The notes: a model not told the origin generated them from the letters alone. Positions 25,344-34,987 are shown, numbered from the stretch's first letter. The stretch: 64,000 bases of DNA from Desertivirga xinjiangensis (GCF_024436435.1 NZ_JAFMZP010000004.1:372001-436000); one strand, 5' to 3'. A program made the numbers and translations.

Positions 25344-26948
25344 CTAATCAACATCAGCAAGCCATAGGCTTGCATCTTCAACGTTTCGAAATAACTGCGT
25401 CTCCACATTTCCAACTTTGGCGTTTACCGTTTCTCTTAAAGACAATTGATCAAATGTACTGGCAGAATGAATCCATGCTAAATATTCCAGACCTGCCTCT
25501 TCTATCATAGGAAACCAGTCCATACCGACCCATTCCGCAGCATCCGCCCACGAACCCAGGACATGGGTGTTGTCTATCAGCATCTTATTGCATTTATTCT
25601 CCTTTACGATCTTCAAAGCCTTCAAACATCCGGCCTTGATTGAATTATGATTCTGAAAGCCTGTCCATTCAACCTGCACCCTTTGATGATCCTTCAGGTA
25701 CTTTACAGATACGCTATCATCTTTATAGTGAATCTTAGTATCAGTTACTTTTTTCGTTTTAACTTTTTCAATCGGAAGCCTGAAAAAGAATGTACTTCCT
25801 TTACCCACTTCGCTTTCAACCCAGAAACTTCCATTATGCTGTAAAAGAATTTGTGAAGCAATAAATAAACCAAGACCCATCCCCTGATACTGCATAGCAA
25901 CTTTTTCTACCCGGTAAAACCTGTCAAAGAGCTGAGCCATGTCATTTTTTGCTATTCCAATGCCAAAGTCCTGCACACTCACTATAATATTATCAAGCTC
26001 GGTTTTCGTGCGAACGATCACCTTGCCTGCACCGGGCGAATACTTAATGGCATTATTTAGAAAATTGATAATCACCTGTTCGATTCGGTACTGGTCGCCC
26101 CGATAGAGCACCTTTACATTGTCTTCAAGCACTATTTTATGGGTAGGGGATAATTCCTGTACACTGTTAATTGTCTCCCTTAATATGTCGTGAAAAGGAA
26201 ACCATGTCAAATACAAGTCCGATTTCCCCGAGTTCATTTTAGTGATATCAAGCAAATCGCTTATCAGGCGCTCAAGTCTTTTGATATGTTTGCCGGTTTT
26301 TTGAATGAAGGGGTAGACTTTCTCTTCTTTACTTATTTCCCGCTCCAAAAGTTGAATGTAAGATTTGATATTGCCCAATGGTGTTTTGATCTCATGGCTC
26401 ATCACACTTATAAATTCATCTTTTCGGGCATCAGCTTGCTGACGCACTTTATCGAAAGCTTTTCTCTCAGAAATATCTTGTACGATAGTAAAGCCAAGCG
26501 TAGTGCCGTTATCTTCAAATATTATGGAAGTTATGTTACACCAAATAGGATTGCCATCCTTTTTAATTAAGCAGGCGTCCATATTAAAACTCGGAAGCTT
26601 TCCAAGCCAAAGCTTTTTTTGCAGCAGCATCCAATTTTCTTTGCAATCCGGATGGGAAAAATCTACTATCAAAGCACCCAACAGCTCCTTCCTGGTGTAG
26701 CCCAGAAGAGCCAAAAGTGCTTCATTTACCTGCAATATCCGCAGATCTGAATCTATAATCTTATTACCCACAGCAGATTGATCAAAAATAGTTTGGAACC
26801 TGATATTGTCAATACGAGTTTCTTCCACAAAATTTTCTTGTTTCTCGAAGTCTGCTACCGTTTGTTTGTTAGAGGACTTGAGAAACTTAATTTCTTGTTT
26901 TAAAGTCTCAATCTCTTTTTGATAGTTGGTATGGTCTGTATTATTCAA
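25344..26948 (-). CDS. PAS histidine kinase with C-terminal STAS-like domain
   Basis: The 534-residue soluble protein has an N-terminal coiled coil (about 5-45), a PAS domain (about 50-165), and HisKA with SHEIKTP (His185). HATPase follows ('NFLNNAIKYSPGAG', 'DFGIGIAK', 'GMGLGLFIASQ'). Then come about 125 extra residues ('RVQVEWTGFQNHNSIKAGCLKALKIVKENKCNKMLIDNTHVLGSWADAAEWVG...') that look like the STAS/SpoIIAA-like fold often found as a free-standing protein in this phylum. The fusion could tie kinase output to another partner. Its PAS domain resembles that of the kinase at 9652-10866. No response regulator is adjacent. Confidence 0.88.
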   Translation of the reverse strand: MNNTDHTNYQKEIETLKQEIKFLKSSNKQTVADFEKQENFVEETRIDNIRFQTIFDQSAVGNKIIDSDLRILQVNEALLALLGYTRKELLGALIVDFSHPDCKENWMLLQKKLWLGKLPSFNMDACLIKKDGNPIWCNITSIIFEDNGTTLGFTIVQDISERKAFDKVRQQADARKDEFISVMSHEIKTPLGNIKSYIQLLEREISKEEKVYPFIQKTGKHIKRLERLISDLLDITKMNSGKSDLYLTWFPFHDILRETINSVQELSPTHKIVLEDNVKVLYRGDQYRIEQVIINFLNNAIKYSPGAGKVIVRTKTELDNIIVSVQDFGIGIAKNDMAQLFDRFYRVEKVAMQYQGMGLGLFIASQILLQHNGSFWVESEVGKGSTFFFRLPIEKVKTKKVTDTKIHYKDDSVSVKYLKDHQRVQVEWTGFQNHNSIKAGCLKALKIVKENKCNKMLIDNTHVLGSWADAAEWVGMDWFPMIEEAGLEYLAWIHSASTFDQLSLRETVNAKVGNVETQLFRNVEDASLWLADVD

Positions 26949-27015
26949 AGTTCAAAGCTAAACGTGTTCGTTGATTGTTAGCATAAAATGCCCACAATCG
27001 CCTAATAAACCGTTT

Positions 27016-27066
27016 CCTTACTTTGTAAGGTTAAAGAACTTGATCTGTAAGGTGGGCGCAAAGCTA
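27016..27066. promoter_or_regulatory. Palindrome, direct repeat and -7 element in the 26949-27233 intergenic region
   Basis: The palindrome CCTTAC-TTT-GTAAGG lies at 27016-27030. TGTAAGGT occurs at 27024-27031 and again at 27046-27053, 22 bp apart. On the minus strand TAGCTTTG (27066-27059) fits a -7 element for the kinase gene. A plus-strand TATTTTTG lies at 27160-27167, 67 bp before the CxxC protein gene. The repeats may be a regulator site shared by the divergent units. Confidence 0.35.
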
Positions 27067-27233
27067 TAATAGTAACGCTGGCAATTGATTTATGTTCTAT
27101 TCATACAGGATAGTTCGCTTAAATTTGTTTGAGCCAGAAGTTAAAGATATCCGCCTCTTTATTTTTGGATAGAGGAAACCCTATAAGTTAACCTAAACTA
27201 GATTTCAAAAAAGTTTCGACTTTCAAAAAATTA

Positions 27234-27599
27234 ATGCAACTTTGCTGCATAAACAAAGTTCCTCTGAATAATAAAAGACAAATATCATCTTTATTATTGC
27301 TACTGCTCTTTATTGGGATGCAGTTGCTCCAGGCCATTCATGCATTCGAAGATCATAGCTTTTCGTCCTTTGATACTGGCTCAGGGCACTCAAAACACCA
27401 GGTTTTCAAACAGCAGGAAAAGTGTTTTGTCTGTGATTATAACCAGCATCGTTCGCAAGAATTCATGTGGGATTTCGAACCGGTTAACTTCAATTGCAGC
27501 ATCCTGGGTTATCGTATGCTCAGAGTCGGCTATTCACAAAGTATTTATCAAACAGCCGTCCACGCCTGGACAAACAAAGGGCCGCCAGTTAAATTCTAG
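27234..27599 (+). CDS. Small exported CxxC protein preceding ABC/TonB metal-type cluster
   Basis: The 121-residue protein has a hydrophobic N-terminal segment ('ISSLLLLLLFIGMQLLQAIHA') ending in an AIHA signal-peptidase-like site. The short mature part has His residues and a CFVCDY motif (CxxC). It resembles the small Cys-containing periplasmic proteins (DUF2946-like) often found beside TonB receptors and metal transporters, but I cannot place it in a family with certainty. It lies 190 bp upstream of the ABC ATPase gene on the same strand. Metal or heme handling is inference. Confidence 0.65.
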   Translation: MQLCCINKVPLNNKRQISSLLLLLLFIGMQLLQAIHAFEDHSFSSFDTGSGHSKHQVFKQQEKCFVCDYNQHRSQEFMWDFEPVNFNCSILGYRMLRVGYSQSIYQTAVHAWTNKGPPVKF

Positions 27600-27787
27600 C
27601 CTAAGTAATTACTGTTTTCCGTTAGTTATGTGCATACTGACGTAATGTGTGCGTCAGATGGTGGCAACACGTTCAATACTTATCGGTTAATCAGCGCTTA
27701 GTCAGTTTCCGCCGGCCATTCCCTGGCCTGTTCTCGCCTGTTCAAGGCTTGAACCTCACACTTAAGATTTATTAGATCAATTATTTT

Positions 27788-28498
27788 ATGGAGTTTGTAT
27801 TAGAAGCCAGAGGTCTGTGTAAGAGCTACCTGGAAAACCGGGCATTGAAGCCTCTTAACTTGTCGTTACAGCAGGGCGAAATTTTTAGTCTGCTTGGCCC
27901 TAACGGGGCCGGAAAATCTACCACCATAAATCTCTTCCTGGGGTTTATTAAACCAAGTTCGGGCGCAGCTTACATCAATGGAATAGAAGTTGCCAGAAAT
28001 CCGGTCGAAATAAAAAGGTATCTGGCCTATATCCCTGAACAAGTAGTTCTGTACCCCAATCTTACCGGGCTTGAGAACCTTTCACTATTAAGCTGTTTGG
28101 CCGGATACCGCTACAACAAGCAGGAACTGCGTGGTTTGTTGATGAAAGCCGGTCTGCAATCTGAAGCTATCGACAGATACACAGGTGGCTATTCAAAAGG
28201 TATGCGGCAAAAAGTTGGTATTGCAGGGGCTCTGGCTAAAAAAGCGAAGGTGCTTTTGTTAGATGAGCCCACTTCCGGACTTGACCCTAAAGCCAGCAAC
28301 GAATTCTCCGTGCTGCTGCAGCAGCTCAGCGAAGAAGGCACGGCGGTATTTATGGCCACCCACGACATATTCCGTGCACGGGAAGTGAGCACACGCATCG
28401 GCATCATGAAGGCCGGCGAGCTGGTACACGAACTGCGCTCGGGTGATATGGATGCAAACGAACTCGAAAAACTTTACCTCAACTACATGCACGATTAA
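27788..28498 (+). CDS. ABC transporter ATP-binding protein
   Basis: The 236-residue ATPase has Walker A 'GPNGAGKST' (about residue 38), signature 'YSKGMRQKVGIAGAL', Walker B 'VLLLDEPTSGLDP' and switch 'ATHD'. It is of the CcmA/NatA type that powers ABC-2 exporters. The stop is followed after one base by the ATG of the first permease. With two permease genes downstream it should form one complex. Whether it exports a metallophore or maintains envelope metalloproteins (NosF-like) is open. Confidence 0.93.
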   Translation: MEFVLEARGLCKSYLENRALKPLNLSLQQGEIFSLLGPNGAGKSTTINLFLGFIKPSSGAAYINGIEVARNPVEIKRYLAYIPEQVVLYPNLTGLENLSLLSCLAGYRYNKQELRGLLMKAGLQSEAIDRYTGGYSKGMRQKVGIAGALAKKAKVLLLDEPTSGLDPKASNEFSVLLQQLSEEGTAVFMATHDIFRAREVSTRIGIMKAGELVHELRSGDMDANELEKLYLNYMHD

Positions 28499-28499
28499 A

Positions 28500-29921
28500 A
28501 TGATCAGAACAATATCCCAAAAGGAAGTTACTTCCGTACTGCGAGATAAGCGCTTTGTGCTCATAGGTGTAATAGTAGTGCTGTTGTTAGTTGCAGCGGT
28601 CATCACCGGTATAATTTCTTATAAGCAGCTTAGTGCAGAAAGAACGATCGCCCAGCAGGAGGCCAGCAATGACTTTAAGGATCAGCCAGCCCGGCATCCG
28701 CACCGCATGGCCCACTATGGCTCCTACGCGTTTCGGCCGAAATCGTCATTCAGCTTTTTCGACTTTGGCCTCGATAGCTATACCGGTACTATGGTATACC
28801 TCGAAGCACACCAGCAAAACAGCAGCAATTTCAGCACGGTACAGCAGTCTGGCAGCCTGCTGCGGTTTGGCGAATTGACAGTGGCATTTGTGCTGCAATG
28901 GCTGATTCCGCTGCTTATCATTTTTTTAAGCTTTAACACTTTTACCCAGGAGAAGGAAGATGCCACCATTAAAAACCTGTTAAGTCAGGGTATGACCGTC
29001 GGCGAAATAGCCCTGGGAAAATTACACGGATACCTTAAAGTGCTGACGCTGATCCTTGTTCCAGCCTTACTGGCAACTTTTGTTTTTATGTTCCTTGCTA
29101 ATGATCTAAAGTTCAACGGAGACTTTTTACTGCGGCTGGCCTTGTTCGTTGCTGCTTACAGCATTTACTTTTTCATCTTCCTGGCATTATGTATATTGGT
29201 TTCAGCCTTCAATCAATACTCGCGCACAGCACTGATCAGCCTGCTTGCCATCTGGATTTTCTGTTGTATTCTGCTACCGAAAATAACAGCCAATATGGGC
29301 AGTTTGCTATTCCCGGCACCTGTGAAGGCAGAGATGGATGCCCTCGTTCATCACGCCGCCAGTAAGGGTATTGACGGCCACAATCCCCAGGATAAACGTC
29401 GCGCCGATCTTACCAAAAAGCTGCTTGCCAAATATAAGGTTGACTCCGTAAGTCAGTTGCCGGTCAACATCGACGGTGTGATCATGGCTGAGGGTGAGGC
29501 ATACAGCAGTAGGGTTTATGCCGAAGAGTTCGACAAATTGGCTGATACATTCCGCAAACAAAGCAGTATCTCGGAATGGGCGGGATTTGTCAATCCATTC
29601 CAGGCGATCCGCTATATATCTATGGGCTTAGCCGGAACAGATGCAGCGCATTACGTGCATTTTTTAAAGGCGGCAGAAGCCTATCGTTACCAGCTTACAC
29701 AGCATCTTAATCACCTTCAGGCAAGCAAACTCAAGTATCATGATAAGGATACCCGCTTAGATTCAAGCCACTGGAAAAATTATCCGGAGTTTGAGTACAG
29801 GCAGCCCCCGGTGACATTTGCGCTTAGCCGGCATTGGATTTCGATTGCAGCTCTGCTAACCTGGGGTATATTGCTTTTATCACTTTTCAGATACTTAATC
29901 AGCAGACTTTTTAAGCCATGA
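28500..29921 (+). CDS. ABC-2 type permease 1 (NosY/DUF3526-like)
   Basis: The 473-residue membrane protein starts at ATG 28500, one base after the ATPase stop; the frame is open further up but that would overlap the ATPase. It has one N-terminal membrane segment ('FVLIGVIVVLLLVAAVITGII') and a long periplasmic loop (about 45-125). A membrane cluster containing 'EKEDATIKNLLSQGMTVGEIALGKL' follows, the conserved motif of ABC-2 permeases linked to copper-enzyme maturation. A large second loop and a last segment end the protein. Its stop overlaps the ATG of permease 2 (ATGA). Confidence 0.88.
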   Translation: MIRTISQKEVTSVLRDKRFVLIGVIVVLLLVAAVITGIISYKQLSAERTIAQQEASNDFKDQPARHPHRMAHYGSYAFRPKSSFSFFDFGLDSYTGTMVYLEAHQQNSSNFSTVQQSGSLLRFGELTVAFVLQWLIPLLIIFLSFNTFTQEKEDATIKNLLSQGMTVGEIALGKLHGYLKVLTLILVPALLATFVFMFLANDLKFNGDFLLRLALFVAAYSIYFFIFLALCILVSAFNQYSRTALISLLAIWIFCCILLPKITANMGSLLFPAPVKAEMDALVHHAASKGIDGHNPQDKRRADLTKKLLAKYKVDSVSQLPVNIDGVIMAEGEAYSSRVYAEEFDKLADTFRKQSSISEWAGFVNPFQAIRYISMGLAGTDAAHYVHFLKAAEAYRYQLTQHLNHLQASKLKYHDKDTRLDSSHWKNYPEFEYRQPPVTFALSRHWISIAALLTWGILLLSLFRYLISRLFKP

Positions 29922-31306
29922 GACACAGAATTCTAGCAACGTTACTTTATACCGAATGGCTCAGTTTTAAAAGAGAGAAGAGCCTTCTTTTATTTACCCT
30001 GCTTTTATTAGCAGCGGGTTTCTACGGCATCTACTCCGGTCATGCCGAAATTAGCCGTCAGCGAACAAAGCTCGCCGGGCTGGAGCAGCTCTATCAGGAT
30101 AATATTAGTGAAATGAATGCAAAGTATCCGGATGGTGCCGATGCCGGCGATATCGGGTATTATCATTCCGCATTTGCCAGAAATTTACCTGATTCCTGGG
30201 CCGCACTATCTATCGGGCAACGCGATGCAAACCCATATTACATCAAACTGAGGCTCCTGGCAGTGCAAAATCAGTTGTATAATTCGGAGAACACCAATCC
30301 CGATAAACTTGCTTCCGGCACTTTCGATCTCGCTTTTGTCCTTGTATATATCCTGCCGCTTTTTATTGTAGCCATCTGCTTTAACATTTACTCGGCCGAA
30401 AAAGAGCGAGGAACACTCGGATCCATATTGTCTCAACCGGTTTCGCTATCTGCATTGCTTTTTGCCAAATTTCTGTTCCGGTTCCTGCTGATCCTGACGC
30501 TCGTTATATTCCTGTCTCTTGTGGGTATATCTGTGAATACGGCTACTGCCGACAGCCGGTTATGGTTATGGATAGGAGGGACGGTGCTATACAGCCTATT
30601 CTGGCTGGGGGTATGCTATGTCATTGTAGTGCTCAAAAAGAACTCAGCTTTTAATGCCGTTTCATTGCTGGGCTTATGGCTTTTGTTTACTGTAATAATG
30701 CCGGTAACGTTCAATGTGATCATACAGATAAGACAACCGCTCAGCGAAGGTTTGCAGCTTACATTAAAACAGCGCGAAGAGGTACACGCGGGTTGGGACA
30801 GACCCAAAGAACAAACGATGCAGCGGTTTTTTACTTATTATCCAAAGTACAGGAACACTCCTGAAATCGGTGCCCGATTTGAATGGAAATGGTATTATGC
30901 ATTTCAGGAGCTGGGAGATCGCTCAGTAGACAGTCTTTACAAAGTGTATTCCCATAAGCTTAAATCGCGTTCCCATCTTACTTCAGAGCTTAGTAAGCTA
31001 AGTCCACCGGCTACATTCCAGCTTTTCTTAAATGCTCTTTGCGGTACCGACATCCGGGCGCAGCTTGATTTTATGGAGAGTGCAGTGCAGTACCACAATA
31101 AGCTTAAGGCTTTTTATTACCCATATCTTTTCTATAAAAAGCCCTTTCTGGAGAGTGATTTTGCATTCGAACCCCGCCATGCTCATCAGTCGGTCGCAGA
31201 CCGAAATGCAATTTACCCGGCGCTGATAGCTATGCTCATAGCTTTTCTGGCGGTACTTTTTGCTGGTGCTGTCCTGCAATTGCTGGTAAGCTCTGAGATA
31301 CGATAA
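29918..31306 (+). CDS. ABC-2 type permease 2 (DUF3526-like)
   Basis: The 462-residue membrane protein has the same plan as permease 1: an N-terminal segment, a periplasmic loop, 'EKERGTLGSILSQPVSLSALLFAKF', three or four membrane segments, a second big loop and a final segment. The two are divergent paralogues and should form a heterodimer with the ATPase. Translation is coupled through the 4-base overlap. The TonB receptor gene begins 82 bp downstream on the same strand. Confidence 0.88.
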   Translation: MRHRILATLLYTEWLSFKREKSLLLFTLLLLAAGFYGIYSGHAEISRQRTKLAGLEQLYQDNISEMNAKYPDGADAGDIGYYHSAFARNLPDSWAALSIGQRDANPYYIKLRLLAVQNQLYNSENTNPDKLASGTFDLAFVLVYILPLFIVAICFNIYSAEKERGTLGSILSQPVSLSALLFAKFLFRFLLILTLVIFLSLVGISVNTATADSRLWLWIGGTVLYSLFWLGVCYVIVVLKKNSAFNAVSLLGLWLLFTVIMPVTFNVIIQIRQPLSEGLQLTLKQREEVHAGWDRPKEQTMQRFFTYYPKYRNTPEIGARFEWKWYYAFQELGDRSVDSLYKVYSHKLKSRSHLTSELSKLSPPATFQLFLNALCGTDIRAQLDFMESAVQYHNKLKAFYYPYLFYKKPFLESDFAFEPRHAHQSVADRNAIYPALIAMLIAFLAVLFAGAVLQLLVSSEIR

Positions 31307-31388
31307 TTACAATAAAACTCAATTTATTTAAACTCAAACAAAACATGAAAACAATAATAAATTAATTGAACATTTTGATGCAGGCACC

Positions 31389-33758
31389 ATGAAAGTTATA
31401 CTAACTCTTGGGCTTATGCTGGCATTTGTCAGTGTAACCGCTCAAAAACACGGTATCTTACGAGGTACTATAATAGATGCGAAATCGGACAGGCCCTTAC
31501 AAAAAGCAACGATTAAGGTCGCAGGCGCTGATATAGGGGCTATCAGCGATGACAATGGAATGTTCCAGATCAAAAACCTTGAGTCTGGAAATTATATCAT
31601 GATATGTAGCTCTATTGGTTATGAAACCGTTACGCAGGCTGTTCACTTTGCCGGGATGTCGATGGACATCACCATAAAAATGGCACCGGTTTCTAACGAA
31701 CTTTCCGCTGTTAATGTTAACGGACTGAATGCTGAACAGGCAGAGGTTAAGAAAACGAAGGAAAATGTAATGCCCGTTACAGTCATTACCGCTAAGGAAA
31801 TGGAGAACCGGGCTGGAAACCTTAATGAAATTCTGGCCAGGCAGGCCGGTGTTCAAATCCGGTTAAGTGGCGGTTTGGGAAGCGATGCAAGGATTTCAGT
31901 GCGAGGCCTTGAAGGTAAAAGAGTACAAATATTCCTGGATGGAAATCCCTTAAATACGCCGGATGGGAGTTTAGGCCTGAACGACCTTCCTGTCCAAATA
32001 ATTGAAAGGATTGAAATTTATAAAGGAGCAGTACCTGCATATCTTGGCGGGGACGGCCTGGGAAGTGCTGTAAATGTAATTTTTAAACACAGGGATGTGA
32101 GCTATATAGACGCATCAATATCCAGGCAGTCTTATAATACGCAACTCAGCAATCTGATCGTAAAAAAGACCTTCGATAAGCAGGGGATTGAAGTCGGTGT
32201 AGGGGTCTTCGATACACGTAGTGATAATAACTATGTGATGAAGTCGCCTTATCAACCTGGTTTGAGGATAGAACGGGATCATGATAAATATCACTCTTTG
32301 CTAGCAGCTGTTGCAGTCAAATTTCATAAGCTTTGGTTTGATGAAATAGAGATTGAAGGAGCCTATGTGGGTAACAGGAAACAAATACAGGGCATTCAGC
32401 AGAATATTCAGCACGCTGAAACAAAAGGTCAATCTTACGTAGGTCTGATCAACTTTACCAGAAAGAATTTTGCAGGCGGCAAACTAGGGCTGAAATATAA
32501 CCTCCTATTGTCAAAGTTCGATGTAAGATTTATCGACACATCGGCATATAGTTATAATTGGGATGGGACCAGGATTCCAAGCAGCATAGGAAAGGGTGAG
32601 TTAGGAAATGGTCCCAATCTGTCCACGAATTTACAACGGGATTTACGGCAGCGTTTTAATCTGGACTATCGTATAAATCGAGATTTTACCCTCAACTTCA
32701 ACAACACGTTCCGCAGGGTCAGCTCAGATCCGGAAGACGATGTCGGCAATGCGTTCCTGGGTAAAAATGTGTACAACTATCCCGGTTCTCTGCTGAACAG
32801 CATTACCGGTTTGACATTGGAGAGCAGATTTCTGGACGAAAGGCTGCTGATCTCTACTGCCCTGAAAAATTATTACAATGTTGTAGATGGTTTCAACACA
32901 AGTATCTATCTGAACAATAGCATCCCTGATAAATTACGGAACACGACCAACGAACTTGGCTACACTGCCGGACTAAGATATTCAATTTCAAAATCGTTTC
33001 TGGCAAAAGCCAGTTATGAAAAAGGGTTGCGGCTGCCTAACAATACAGAGCTTTTTGGTGATGGTGTTTTAATTACGCCTACAACTACGTTGAGACCGGA
33101 GATTGCCCATAATTATAATGTAGGGCTGGTTTTTGATGAAAAAAACAGAAATAACAGGCGTCTGCAGATAGAAGCCAACGCTTTCTATATGAATGTTGAC
33201 AACCTGATACAGCTCTCTGGTAACGGACTAACGCTTGGGTATGTAAATTATACAAAGGCAAATATCAAAGGCGCAGACCTGGATATCAAGTATGATGTAA
33301 CCAAAAATGTCTTTGCGGGATTCAATGCAACTTATCAGGTACTCACAGATATAAACAGGCTGATTCCTGCTACTAGCGTGCCCAATCCATCATACAACCT
33401 TCAAATACCCAACACCCCGCAATTGTTTTTTAACTGGAACGCAGAATATCATAAACGCGGTATATTAGGACATGGCTCTAATACGCGGTTGATGTATGAC
33501 GGCAGCTTTGTGGCAGAGTATAACTACGGGTTTAAGATCAGCGTCTATGATAATTTTGTGATACCATCTTACCTAACGCATACCATATCACTAGAACAGT
33601 CTTTGCAGGAAAGTAAATATACGATCACTGCCGAGGTGAATAATATTTCAGGCAAGGAAATTCTTAATAATTATAATCAGCCGCTTCCGGGCAGAACGTT
33701 CCGCATTAAATTACGCATGCTCCTGATGGGTAAAGCCAATCATGATCATGTTCATTAA
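31389..33758 (+). CDS. TonB-dependent receptor (siderophore/metallophore type)
   Basis: The 789-residue outer-membrane protein has a signal peptide ending 'SVTAQ', a carboxypeptidase-regulatory-like domain (about 20-105), a plug (about 115-225; 'VMPVTVITAKEMENRAGNLNEILARQAGVQIR...VRGLEGKRVQIFLDG') and a barrel. Its size and plug form fit iron-siderophore, heme or cobalamin receptors more than the 1000-residue SusC type. The very C-terminus is 'GKANHDHVH', ending in His-rich residues after the last strand, a hint of metal binding. The next gene is a DUF4374 lipoprotein. Confidence 0.92.
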   Translation: MKVILTLGLMLAFVSVTAQKHGILRGTIIDAKSDRPLQKATIKVAGADIGAISDDNGMFQIKNLESGNYIMICSSIGYETVTQAVHFAGMSMDITIKMAPVSNELSAVNVNGLNAEQAEVKKTKENVMPVTVITAKEMENRAGNLNEILARQAGVQIRLSGGLGSDARISVRGLEGKRVQIFLDGNPLNTPDGSLGLNDLPVQIIERIEIYKGAVPAYLGGDGLGSAVNVIFKHRDVSYIDASISRQSYNTQLSNLIVKKTFDKQGIEVGVGVFDTRSDNNYVMKSPYQPGLRIERDHDKYHSLLAAVAVKFHKLWFDEIEIEGAYVGNRKQIQGIQQNIQHAETKGQSYVGLINFTRKNFAGGKLGLKYNLLLSKFDVRFIDTSAYSYNWDGTRIPSSIGKGELGNGPNLSTNLQRDLRQRFNLDYRINRDFTLNFNNTFRRVSSDPEDDVGNAFLGKNVYNYPGSLLNSITGLTLESRFLDERLLISTALKNYYNVVDGFNTSIYLNNSIPDKLRNTTNELGYTAGLRYSISKSFLAKASYEKGLRLPNNTELFGDGVLITPTTTLRPEIAHNYNVGLVFDEKNRNNRRLQIEANAFYMNVDNLIQLSGNGLTLGYVNYTKANIKGADLDIKYDVTKNVFAGFNATYQVLTDINRLIPATSVPNPSYNLQIPNTPQLFFNWNAEYHKRGILGHGSNTRLMYDGSFVAEYNYGFKISVYDNFVIPSYLTHTISLEQSLQESKYTITAEVNNISGKEILNNYNQPLPGRTFRIKLRMLLMGKANHDHVH

Positions 33759-33787
33759 CTGAAACTTACATAACTAAATAAATTATC

Positions 33788-34987
33788 ATGCTAAAACAAA
33801 CTCTGAAAATCACTGCGGTTTTATCTCTGGCATTCGCATTTTACTCTTGTAAAAAAAAGGACCCTGCAAATGATCCGACCTCCGGTTTTGACAAGCTAAT
33901 TATCGGAACAAATATTACGACCGCCAATCCCGTGACGGGGTATGTGGGTACGCTAAAAGACTTAAGCGTTGGCAATTTCACAAATTCAAAATCAAGGCAG
34001 ACAACCGAGTATCCATACATTACGGTTTATAAGAACGACGTTTTTGTTTTGCCTCAGCGTTACGGTGACGTAGTTAAAAAATATACCAGGCAAGAGGACG
34101 GTACCCTTAGTGAAGCTGGCAGCCTTACCGCTCCGGCTGCTTCATGGCCAATTGGTGCAGTGATTGAAAACGATAGCAAAGGATACATTTCACTATCTAA
34201 AGCAGGTAAGATATTAATTTTCAATCCGACTACTATGGCTATCACTGGTACCATTGACGTGACCAGTTATGCGCTTGGTGGCGACGGGAGTCCCGATCCA
34301 AATATTATGGCGCTAAAAAATGGTAAATTATACGTCGCCTGCAGTCAGACTTCCAACTACTTTACCAGCAGTTACCCGGTTCAGGTGCTTATCATAGATG
34401 TAGCTAATGGAAATACCATTACTTCTGCAACAGACAACAGAAGCTTTTGGGCCGGAAGCATTAACGAGCAACATTCGATTTTTTTCGACGAAAGCGGTGA
34501 CATGTACGTTTATTGTGTCGCGTCGTACGGTTTCGGCGGCTCTGACCAAAAAAGCGGCTTTTTGAGGATTAAAAACGGACAGACAACATTTGATCCAAGT
34601 TATTTCTTTAATACCGCGGACTACACAATAGCGGGGATTCCCGGCGGCAAACTGGATTACCTTCAAAAGATGAGGTACATCAGCGGAGGAATTGTTTATT
34701 CTACCGGTAATGTCTATGCACTGGCAAGCAACCCGCCAAATTATGTTAGCGACAGAACTTATGGGTCTTTCAAGGTTGATCTGATCAACAAAACAATCAC
34801 AAAACTTAATATACCGTATTCAAACGGTTATGCAGCTTCTGTTGGACTTTTTGAAAACAAGATTCTGTTTGGAATCGCCGGTACCTCAGGCGTAGGCATC
34901 TATACGTTCGACCCTGCAACGAATACAATCAGCACCAATCCCGTAATAACCACACAAGGTGATCCAAATGTGATTGAAACGTTTTAA
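33788..34987 (+). CDS. DUF4374-type lipoprotein
   Basis: The 399-residue protein has a lipobox 'AFYSC' followed by lysines, then a propeller-like body. Repeats such as 'YPYITVYKNDVFVLPQRYGDVVKKYTRQEDGTLSEAGSL' and 'WPIGAVIENDSKGYISLSKAGKILIFNP' match DUF4374 as I know it. Such proteins accompany TonB receptors for iron or other metal complexes in Bacteroidota and are thought to be surface-exposed. It is 29 bp after the receptor gene and last in the operon; a long hairpin terminator follows. Confidence 0.85.
   Translation: MLKQTLKITAVLSLAFAFYSCKKKDPANDPTSGFDKLIIGTNITTANPVTGYVGTLKDLSVGNFTNSKSRQTTEYPYITVYKNDVFVLPQRYGDVVKKYTRQEDGTLSEAGSLTAPAASWPIGAVIENDSKGYISLSKAGKILIFNPTTMAITGTIDVTSYALGGDGSPDPNIMALKNGKLYVACSQTSNYFTSSYPVQVLIIDVANGNTITSATDNRSFWAGSINEQHSIFFDESGDMYVYCVASYGFGGSDQKSGFLRIKNGQTTFDPSYFFNTADYTIAGIPGGKLDYLQKMRYISGGIVYSTGNVYALASNPPNYVSDRTYGSFKVDLINKTITKLNIPYSNGYAASVGLFENKILFGIAGTSGVGIYTFDPATNTISTNPVITTQGDPNVIETF

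Noticed and set aside
27637-27657. Hairpin CTGACG...CGTCAG between the CxxC gene and the ABC ATPase gene
   Set aside because: The stem is only 6 bp with no T-run; not enough to call a terminator or riboswitch.
28443-28499. Extended N-terminus of ABC permease 1
   Set aside because: It would overlap the ATPase gene by 56 bp; the ATG at 28500 directly after the ATPase stop is the natural start.
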